NCBI GenBank assembly: GCA_963691705.1 | Contig: OY829541.1 | Span: 37,279,661-37,343,660, forward strand | Reading direction: 5' to 3' | Length of the DNA: 64,000 nucleotides | Source: Viola odorata | Lineage: Eukaryota > Streptophyta > Magnoliopsida > Malpighiales > Violaceae | Part shown: positions 20,566 through 28,420 of the stretch, in pieces | Layout of the letters: every line of letters begins with the position of its first letter | How positions within the stretch are numbered: position 1 is the stretch's first letter | Made by a program: the position numbers and the translations under genes | Notes under the pieces: model-generated | Databases searched by the model: none | What the model saw: the letters and a program-made list of their open reading frames with translations, nothing else | Told to the model about the DNA's origin: nothing

Positions 20566-21191
20566 TGATATGAGCTTAAAGGCTCCAGCTCGTCCTTATG
20601 TCTTGCCCGGACCAGCCTTGGATCTCACGGCGAAAACTAGCACATTAGGGACTGTTTGGTGATCAAGTCAGCCGGCGTTCCTAGGTTTAAATGAAGGGTT
20701 ATTTTAGGGTTTTCTCATGTAATAATTCTCAAGCTATAAATAGAAGGAGATAGCCTCTTTTATAGCTTGCCTATGATTTTGATGATATTCTCTTTGGCCA
20801 AACAGTAGGGTAATCTAAAGTAACTTAGGGTTCTTGGTAACCGGTGCCATTAGGGCTGAAAACCATTGTTTATCTTCTATCTCTTCTTGGACTTAAGCTC
20901 TTGAGCTTTGTTCTTAAATCAGAAAAGAGAGATCCTTAACTAGTTTGTAGAAAGGTTGCTTGTTCTTATGATCAAGAAGGTTTTCTAATTAGTTAAGTTC
21001 TTATTATGTTCATCATTTAAACACCTCTAAACATCATCCATTTCCGCTGCAACACATACTCCATTTGAACACTAAAAGCACCTTCATCCGTTCATCCATC
21101 CAAGCTGCCAACCTCTCACAAGAGGACTAGATCTGGCTCAAGAACAGCAATTCGGCCTCCTTCTATCCAAATCGAAGTTGAGCCCTTATCA
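20566..21191 (+). repeat. 5' LTR of element E (626 bp)
   Basis: It starts TGATATGAGCTTAAAGG and ends ..GCCCTTATCA. TATAAATA lies at 20735-20742. Confidence 0.95.
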
Positions 21192-21193
21192 AG

Positions 21194-21206
21194 TGGTAGC
21201 GGAGCT
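21194..21206 (+). other. Primer binding site of element E
   Basis: TGGTAGCGGAGCT begins 2 bp after the 5' LTR. Confidence 0.9.
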
Positions 21207-22782
21207 TTAGTTGTCCTCTAGGTTGATTTTTCTTGTTCTCCTCTTCATTTCTACGGTTAGAATCATCTTCTCTACCGTAGAACTTCTTTCCTTTGTGCTG
21301 AAATTTTTCTGTTTTTCATATCCGTTCCTCTCTTCGGTTCAAACTGATTTTCCTTGAGTTTCTTCGGTTCAAACATCTTGATTCTTGTTTTCTATGGTTT
21401 AAACATTGTTTTCTACCATAGGAATCATTCCCACCTCATTTGAAAAATTTGGTGTTCTTGAAGAAATTCTTGTCTTTTAGTGTGCGGAATTTTGGAAGAA
21501 CACAAGTGCTGAAAATTTTTGTGTTTGTGTGCATCTACATGGACGAATTTTCATCTTCTTAAGTGTAATTGCTGCTGTGTTTATTGGAGCTTCCTATGGT
21601 GGGCATGAGAGCCATGTGGACTTGCTTGTTGTCTTGCTAAAATCTGAAATTTTTGCATCCAACCCTAGCCAGCCACATCACCTCATTTGTGAGCCTAGTA
21701 TTTCCTTTCATTGTGAGCCAAGCATTTCAGCTTGCTCACTACACTTCCCCCTCACACAGCCGGCCCTAATTAGCATCCTTACACTTAGGTTGCTTTTCAT
21801 ACACAGCCACATCACTTGCCTTGTCACTTGCCTTGTCATCCACACACATTTGGACACATCACTATCACTTGCCACCTCACTTTTGGCTTTTAGTGAAAAT
21901 ATTTTCAAGAGCAAAACTACTTGTCTTTCACTTCTTCTTCTTTCAAGGATACATGTCATACAAGTGAGCTCTCTTCACTCATTGCAAAAACAGAAAAGAA
22001 AAGAGAAAGGAACTAAAAGAAAGATCAAGTTCCTAACACTCAAAAAAAAAAAAAAAAAAAAAAAAAGAGTGAATCAATTGAGTCATAAGCAAGAGACTAC
22101 TTGTGTGTATCTATCTGAAGTTAATTACATTGTTTTTAAAGTGTCATTGTGGAAGAACACAAGTTTCGGCTTTCAATTTGTGTTTCCAATTCAGATATTC
22201 GTTTTCTGTTTTTTCCGACTAGCTTCGGCTTTTCCCTTTTGGTCTGAGTGTCTGCGCTCAGAAAATTCTAAAATTTTGATAAATTAAAGTTCAGTCTGAG
22301 GGGAACAACTCTTATGTTTTACACTTCTCCTAATTCTGTTGGTTTCACATACTTCTATCCAATTCAAAATCAGTGCGCAGTTTTCACTCGAAATTTCAGC
22401 TTTGAGTCTTTCATTTCTTTGTTATTTTCTCTTCTTGTTTCTTTGAGTCTTTTCTTGAGTAGCTTGAGCTGTGTTGTTTTTTTCTTTGTTTTCACATATT
22501 ATTACTCTATTCTAAGTCCAATTTCGGCCCAAATTAAATCCTTTTTCCTTGGGCAGAATTTTGACTTTCCTTGCCTTTCTTTCATACCTTGGTTGTCTTG
22601 CTTTCCTTGAGCCCTAGTTAGGTCTTTCTAGCTTAGGTCTTCGGTTGGTGATTTAGATAAGAGTGTGAAAGAAGAGTGTGAGTACATTAGAGTGACAAAC
22701 ACGAGAGTGAAATACGTGAGGGAGAGACTAACCCCTTTCAGCTATCAATTGTGTTTATTTTTCCTTTTGTAGGAATTTTTCT
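21207..22782 (+). other. Leader of element E
   Basis: This is about 1.6 kb of non-coding sequence. It has the conserved 'gagagccatgtggacttg' block near 21607, an A-run near 22041-22066, and GAGACTAAC near 22725 followed by TTCCTTTTGTAG/G with AG at 22771-22772, 10 nt before the ATG. The donor-like site seen in B and J is weakened here (ggttgATTTTT). An alternative AG/GTTGAT lies at 21222. Confidence 0.6.
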
Positions 22783-24180
22783 ATGTCTTCCTACATACCG
22801 CCGCATTTGAGGGTTGCTCCTACTAGCCACGCATCTTGGTATCATGTTGAGCAGCCCCCCCACCTTGACCGTAGCCATGAGTACTTCACCAAGGCTTCCC
22901 CTTCCACTCCTTCCTGGTTGGAGTATGATCATATTGCGCCCTCTTGGCAAGCCTATGCGTATGAGTCTTATGCGACTAGTGGAGAGATTTTGTATGGGCA
23001 TGAGGACTACTTCACCAAGGCTGCCCCATCCCCACACCTTGGCACCTCACCTTTCGCCTTGAGGATGGCTCCAATTCTAGCGCGCTTGGACAAAAGCAAT
23101 CAAGCCATGACAAACACCATGGCCGCAATGACACTTATATGTGATAACCTACGGGTTTCCGGCTACCTTGTGCAATGTGAAGAGGTTAGCATTTGTACTC
23201 TTGGTTCGCCATCAGTTAAGGAAAGTTTAGTGCCGCTTGGGAGGGAAATGAATGTATTGCAATCCATGGATGGTTTTGAGACACCGTTGGTCGAGGAGAT
23301 TGAGGATCTTCCTAGTGTTGTTTCGGCCGATTCACCATCACTTATTGAGGATGATTTGCCTCCGATTGAGGAGAAGCTACTGGTTTCGGATGTGCATAGG
23401 GGGTTTGGGAGCGAAACGAGCACATGTAGGGCTTGTGAGTCCACTTCGGATTGCCATGAGACAACCGCTCATTGCCTTGCATTGCAGCGCAAATTTCAAT
23501 CCTTGGGTAGTGCCTTCTCCATCATTCCGAGGGTGCCTATACATAGATTTGTGGATCCGTTTCTCCTCGGTTTTGGTCACATGGGCAGCGCACATTTCTT
23601 TCCATTTGAGGCGCCATCAAGTGGTCTCACGGTCTCGCACTTTACACGGATTCCGTCCGCTGCTCGTTTGGTTCACCATAGCACCCTCGCCTTATCAGCC
23701 ACTACTAGGAGCCCTCACTTGGCCCTAGTTCACTCCTTGCCTCGTCATGGTCAATCCTTAATTGTTCTTGGTTATTTTCCTTCCACGCCTACCTATCTTC
23801 CCCAATCAAGGCCTCCACCTTGGCCTATATTCCCTGAAAGGTGTAGTTGGAGGGTTCCGTATGTATCCACAAGTTGTGAGCATGCCTTGACCCGTTTGGC
23901 CCCGCAAGGGATGGACCCTATAGACTCATGGTCGACTCTCCTCAAAGGGGGAGGGGATGATACGAGCTTGAAGACTCTCACTCCACTTTCGGAACCCCAC
24001 ACCCTCCAAAGCTTAGATTCGAGGACGAATCTCTTCAAAGGGGGATGGGATGATATGAGCTTAAAGGCTCCAGCTCGTCCTTATGCCTTGCCCGGACCAG
24101 CTTTGGATCTCACGGCGAAAACTAGCACATTAGGGACTGTTTTGGTGATCAAGTCAGCCAGCCTTCCTAGGTTTAAATGA
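22783..24180 (+). CDS. Element E protein: gag-N-terminus-like with a novel tail
   Basis: An intact 465-codon frame whose ATG follows the acceptor-like TAG by 10 nt. The N-terminal third is Tyr/Ser/His/Pro-rich and shares PPHLRVAP with the gag start of N. Residues 90-125 (ALRMAPILARLDKSNQ) align in position with the coiled segment of B gag. The middle is acidic with short Cys/His groups (CRACESTSDCHE). There is no CCHC knuckle, protease or RT. The C-terminus carries two copies of the 3' module peptide (LLKGGGDDTS and DSRTNLFKGGWDDMS) and extends 130 nt into the 3' LTR. It is likely a structural or passenger protein; its function is unknown. Confidence 0.8.
   Translation: MSSYIPPHLRVAPTSHASWYHVEQPPHLDRSHEYFTKASPSTPSWLEYDHIAPSWQAYAYESYATSGEILYGHEDYFTKAAPSPHLGTSPFALRMAPILARLDKSNQAMTNTMAAMTLICDNLRVSGYLVQCEEVSICTLGSPSVKESLVPLGREMNVLQSMDGFETPLVEEIEDLPSVVSADSPSLIEDDLPPIEEKLLVSDVHRGFGSETSTCRACESTSDCHETTAHCLALQRKFQSLGSAFSIIPRVPIHRFVDPFLLGFGHMGSAHFFPFEAPSSGLTVSHFTRIPSAARLVHHSTLALSATTRSPHLALVHSLPRHGQSLIVLGYFPSTPTYLPQSRPPPWPIFPERCSWRVPYVSTSCEHALTRLAPQGMDPIDSWSTLLKGGGDDTSLKTLTPLSEPHTLQSLDSRTNLFKGGWDDMSLKAPARPYALPGPALDLTAKTSTLGTVLVIKSASLPRFK
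23943..23956 (+). other. Extra (upstream) polypurine module in element E
   Basis: CTCAAAGGGGGAGGGGA is followed by TGATACGAGCTTGAAG, a perfect polypurine tract plus LTR-start signature, about 95 bp before the real one. No LTR follows, so it is a fossil or a second plus-strand primer. Confidence 0.75.
24036..24050 (+). other. Polypurine tract of element E
   Basis: AAAGGGGGATGGGA directly precedes the 3' LTR, after ATTCGAGGACGAATC. Confidence 0.9.
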
Positions 24181-24677
24181 AGGGTTATTTTAGGGTTTTC
24201 TCATGTAATAATTCTCAAGCTATAAATAGAAGGAGATAGCCTCTTTTATAGCTTGCCTTTGATTTTGATGATATTCTCTTTGGCCAAACAGTAGGGTAAT
24301 CTAGAGTAACTTAGGGTTCTTGGTAACCGGTGCCATTAGGGCTGAAAACCATTGTTTATCTTCTATCTCTTCTTGTACTTAAGCTCTTGAGCTTTGTTCT
24401 TAAATCAGAAAAGAGAGATCCTTAACTAGTTTGTAGAAAGGTTGCTTGTTCTTATGATCAAGAGGGTTTTCTAATTAGTTAAGTTCTTATTATGTTCATC
24501 ATTTAAACACCTCTAAACATCATCCATTTCCGCTGCAACACATACTCCATTTGAACACTAAAAGCACCTTCATCCGTTCATCCATCCAAGCTGCCAACCT
24601 CTCACAAGAGGACTAGATCCGGCTCAAGAACAGGAATTCGGCCTCCTTCTATCCAAATCGAAGTTGAGCCCTTATCA
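24051..24677 (+). repeat. 3' LTR of element E (627 bp)
   Basis: It is nearly identical to 20566-21191. TATAAATA lies at 24221-24228. It is followed by the TACGA duplication. Confidence 0.95.
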
Positions 24678-24682
24678 TACGA

Positions 24683-25528
24683 GCATGGACCCTCCGGTGC
24701 CCGCACACATTGCACGGGAAAGGCCTCCCGCGTGGCCTATCTTCCTCGCACGGTTCTCACGGGTTGTTCTGCCAAACCATGACACATCTGCGCCTCCAAC
24801 CCTAGCAAGCCGTGAGCCCTTGGCTGAGCCCATGTCCGAGCCCTTGGCTGAGCCTGTGTCCGAGCCCTTGGCCGAGCCCGTGTCCGAGCCCTTGGCCGAA
24901 CCCGTGTCCGAGCCCATGGCCGAGCCTGTGTTCGAGCCCATGGCCAAGCCCGCCTAGGCCAAGCCCATCTTCATTGCTGCCAAGGCCAAGCTTCTCAACC
25001 CCTTTTGTCTAAGGGTGTAAGGGTATTTATCCATTTATTTTAAGCATAGGTATTTAAAGTGCATTATGCCTTATTTCAGCACTAGTCTTTGATTTTGTTG
25101 AGTTATCTCCTTCCAAGACCATCTAGTGTAGCTTGGTATAGCTTAGAGTAATTTAGGGTTCTTAAAACCAGCACTTCATCTTCTCCATCAAATCAGTCGG
25201 GTTGTCCATCCTTGCTGTTGGAAGGGCGGGCCTTGAATTGAGAGATCCTTCTTTATTTTGTAACAAGGTTGCTCTAGCTAGTCTAGAGAGGGTTTGTTGG
25301 ATATTGAAGTTATATTTATTGTTGTTCATCAAAACACCTTCCATTTCATCCATAAGTCCACTGCACTCTTCCGCAATCTCCTTGCGACGTTATCTTCTCC
25401 AGTAAAACACCTTGAATTATCCATCAATCTATCGATTATCCATGTGTTTACCACCTCCCAAAGGAGACTAGATCCTTACTGCCTTCTCCTCACGGATTCA
25501 TCCTCCATTTGCAACGCAAATCTTATCA
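24683..25528 (+). repeat. F copy 1 LTR, main part (continues from 20558-20565)
   Basis: After E and its TACGA duplication the LTR resumes at gcatggaccctcc and ends ..CAAATCTTATCA at 25528, for a total of about 854 bp. It contains a 24-bp tandem repeat in U3 and a TATTTAAAG box near 25050. The second copy at 55425-56033 has an internal deletion removing this region. Confidence 0.88.
24811..24957 (+). repeat. 24-bp tandem repeat in the F LTR U3
   Basis: About six units resemble GAGCCCTTGGCCGAGCCCGT followed by GTCC. Copy 2 of F (55565-55640) has about three units and the N LTR (56775-56880) about four diverged ones, so the number varies. Its position upstream of the promoter makes an enhancer-type role possible. 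The apparent Glu-Pro-rich peptide is a by-product. Confidence 0.85.
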
Positions 25529-25530
25529 AG

Positions 25531-25543
25531 TGGTAGCGGAGCT
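25531..25543 (+). other. Primer binding site of F copy 1
   Basis: TGGTAGCGGAGCT lies 2 bp after the LTR end, so this is a 5' LTR. Donor-like TTG/GTAAAC follows at 25564. Confidence 0.88.
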
Positions 25544-26023
25544 CTCAGCTGTCTTCTAGGTTGGTAAACTCCATTTCTACGGTTAGAATCATCTCCTCTA
25601 CCGTAGAACATTTCTCTTTTGTGCTGAAATTTTTTCTATTTTCTTGCAAAATATGTCACCATTCCCCTAAACAGAAAATCATCTTTTTCTTGCCTTTCCT
25701 TCGGTTCAAACATCTTGTGCTTCCATATCTATGATGGAAACATTGTTTCCTACCGTCGGCTGCCATCATATTTCATTCCAAGCATTTTCGGATTTTAGGT
25801 CAAAATTTTCTTTTCTAGTGATTTGATCTTGCACAAACACATTTGCTGAATTGTTTGGTGTTTATTGTGCTAATTGTGACTTAAATCTTCATCTTCTTGA
25901 GTTTAATTGCTTCTGTGATTATTGGAGCTTCCTATGGTGGCCATGAGAGCCATGTGGACTTCTTGTTTGCTAGCTAAGTGATCCAAATTTTGTGCACACT
26001 TCCTTAGCCGGCCACATCACTCT
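25544..26023 (+). other. Leader of F copy 1, truncated
   Basis: It is collinear with 56049-56525 (copy 2), including 'gagagccatgtggacttc'. Homology stops at 26023 ('cacatcactct'), where unrelated decayed sequence K begins. The gag of F is missing. Confidence 0.8.
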
Positions 26024-27114
26024 CCTAGAGGATGTGGAATATGTTGGCCGTGTGGACTTGCGTGACCTTGTGCAAACGGTTTTTTGTGTGAGAATATGTG
26101 AACCAATACTCCACGCTTATGCTTGGTATTAAGGAGATATCGGAGGTCGACAGATTGTCCAATTTCATTCAGGGGCTCACTGCGTGTCTTATCTGTGAAG
26201 GTCCCTACAAAGCTTCCGAGTAATCTACAAAAGTTGCCTTGAGTGTGCTGCAGGCGACTGGAGGAGCTATGAACTCAGAACTAGAGAAAGAGACCATCGG
26301 GGGGAAAACGTTTCAGAGAAGAGTTTTCATCGACCCAAAAGAAATAGTTGGCCAGACAGGAGATAGCGAAGGGATATATATGTGACGGTTCAAAGGGGAT
26401 GTTACTCCATGGAGGCCCTCATTGACACAAGTGCCACTGGCAGCTTCCTTTCGGACTCCTTTGCACGAAAAAGAGCAAAAGCTTGAGAAGCTAAAGTGGT
26501 GAAACTAAAGTTTGCAAAGCTAAAGCTCGAGGAGTTAAAGTTTGAAGAGCCTGAGTTCGATAATATCTTGTCACGTCAAGATGTGAGAATGTGAACTGAC
26601 GGGAATTATGAACTTGTGGATGCTAGTAAAATGTTAGCCCAACATTATGTATGAGATGTGGATATGATAGTGTCGAGTGAGAACCTAGAGGCCAAGTGCT
26701 CTAGATGAGAAGGCGGTGGCTGGTGTTTGGAGGAAACACGCATGAGGGTGAGTAATGCGGAGAAAAGCAGCTGTTAGCTCCTGTATTGTGCACATCACTT
26801 AGTGATCAGACAACGAGGTCGAATATGAGTTCTATTGAGAAGAAGAGGAGACCAATCTATGTTCGTCATGACAACCACACCGAATTCTATGTTATAAGCA
26901 TAAAGAACCTTTAGAGAAGAAATCATACTTATAGTGCTAGAATGTCAGGGAGTGGGAAGCATGAGACAATAGATGTGGCAACGTGCCGGTAGGCCATCCT
27001 AGAACCTCGAGAAAAAGGTGGGATCCTACAATGAGAACTAGGAAGCGAGTCGGGATACAGGTTGCGAGTGTTACTATGGAAGAACTATCTAAATGTTTGA
27101 GCATCGGATAAAGG
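26024..27114 (+). pseudogene. Old element K: decayed gag-protease segment
   Basis: Weak coding traces only. A plus frame near 26123-26230 reads TLMLGIKEISEVDRLSNF and IQGLTACLI, like the core of a different, chromovirus-type gag. Near 26400-26450 it reads SMEALIDTSATGSFLSDSF, a decayed aspartic-protease motif (family form LIDSGAT). Stops are frequent. No RT is recognisable. Element G inserted at its right end. The same old element probably continues at 41050-41574 and 47665-49225. Confidence 0.6.
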
Positions 27115-27267
27115 TGGTACGAGCTCAAGGACAAGGCCTCGTATCCACGCCAAGGCTCACGGGTTGGGCGAACAAACCATGAGGTCTACCACGCCTAACC
27201 CTAGCAACCCGTGAGGAACACAGGCCGAGCCCATGAGAAGCCTCGGCAGCTTGGTGGCCGAGCGCTA
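27115..27267 (+). repeat. 5' LTR of element G, part 1
   Basis: TGGTACGAGCTCAAGG is the LTR start with one changed base (TGATACGAGC at 39706). It ends at ..gagcgcta, where H inserted; CGCTA (27263-27267) is the duplicated target. Confidence 0.88.
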
Positions 27268-28420
27268 TGATGCGTTCCTTGTAGGCTAGAACGCTCTCCT
27301 TAGATCTTTGTCCGACGATGTGGCTTTCAATGCGGAAAAATAACTCGAAGAAGACACGGAAGTCTCCAAGGTTTGGTGGCCTTGGCACCCTACGTCGAAT
27401 CCCTTGAGGTTCTTGGGTCAAACCTTTGAATCTCCAAGATTTGGTGGTCTTGGCACTCCAAAGAACGGATGACTCAATGAGAAGTGCTTTCAAGTTTTAC
27501 TTGACAAGCTAATCGAATGCACGAAACTCAATTAGTTGCAAGGTTCATCAAGAACAAGTGGGTAAAGACCCAAAGCAATCTTCTTTCAAATTTCAATAAT
27601 CAAGTCTACTGAAAATAACATGGGCGGCTCCTTTTTAAGGAAGTGCAAAACCCTAATTCCAAAAATGGAAACTAGTTTAGTTTCTAAATAATGACTTAAA
27701 CGAAATTGGCAACAAGCCACCCTTCCAAATAAGTTCTGAAACCCTAAAATAATATAAATAAAGTCTACTAAATAGGATAGAAGTGCAGGCGCCGCCGTTT
27801 AGGTCAAAAGGCCCAAGTGGCTTTGCTTGCGGGTCCGCCGAATCACGTTTTAAGGAAACAAGGCGTTTTCCTTATTCCCTCGAGAGTTACCACTGAAATT
27901 TGGAGGGAAACTTCCTAACACATAGATGGAAATTATGGGCTGAATATTGTGCGAGGAAATATGCTCCAATCTTCAAAAGGCTCGGCAGTGGCTTTCGCTG
28001 TCCAATGCGGGCTTGTGATTTGGGCCTGTCCCAAATCCTTCGGGCGTTTCTCCTGATTTTTGGCCTGGACTCCTCTCTTGTATTATAAATGAACATGGCC
28101 TGGTCAAAAATAGGAAAGGGTGCTGGTGGACCTAAAGGTCCGAAGTGGCCAAGTGTGGCCCATTCGCGGCACGGATCACGGTCACAAGGCGCGGCTGGGG
28201 CGTGCGCAGGCTGGCTTTCGCCGAGGCTGTCTCTGCCTTCAGTTCCATGTGAATAAGGCTGCTGAGTCTTGTCTGTAGGGCTCGGGCCCTGGCTCGAGTG
28301 ATCGGGCCCGTGGGCGGTAATGGGAGGCTCGCGGCTGCATCTTCCAAGGCTCGGGCCTTGGCGCGGGTGGTTGCGCCTGTGGGTGCGTCATTAGGGTTGG
28401 CTCCGGCGGGGATCGTATCA
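27268..28420 (-). repeat. 3' LTR of element H (1153 bp)
   Basis: The minus strand starts TGATACGATCCCCGCCGG (28420) and ends ..GGAACGCATCA (27268). It is near-identical to 33946-35097. The pol frame extends 289 nt into it. The minus strand carries TATAAT-type sequence near 28080-28090. Confidence 0.94.

Larger units (their letters stand above)
20566..24677 (+). mobile_element. Element E: complete non-autonomous LTR retrotransposon
   Basis: It is 4112 bp with LTRs of 626 and 627 bp that differ at only a handful of positions by eye. The target-site duplication is perfect (TACGA at 20561-20565 and 24678-24682). It inserted 8 bp into the F LTR. It encodes one 465-codon protein without zinc knuckle, protease, RT or integrase, so its mobility must rely on other elements. 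It is among the youngest insertions here. Confidence 0.95.

Noticed and set aside
22041..22066. Poly-A run as the tail of a SINE, LINE or processed pseudogene
   Set aside because: Similar A or T runs sit at the same place in several element leaders (10398, 36459, 18750), so they are part of the leader.
22314..22610. Hydrophobic 98-codon ORF in the E leader
   Set aside because: It lies in a non-coding leader (candidate intron), is T-rich by composition and is not conserved in the other leaders I compared.
24675..24957. Glu-Pro or Gly-Ser repeat 'proteins' on both strands
   Set aside because: They are translations of the 24-bp U3 tandem repeat in a promoter-proximal LTR region; the nested LTR context explains them.
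24811..24957. CRISPR-like array
   Set aside because: Repeats are contiguous with no unique spacers, the genome is a plant's, and there are no cas genes.
28132..28420. Chromodomain at the C-terminus of H integrase
   Set aside because: I looked for the aromatic-cage pattern in H, B and O and did not find it. The tail is Ala/Arg-rich (TRARARAL) instead.
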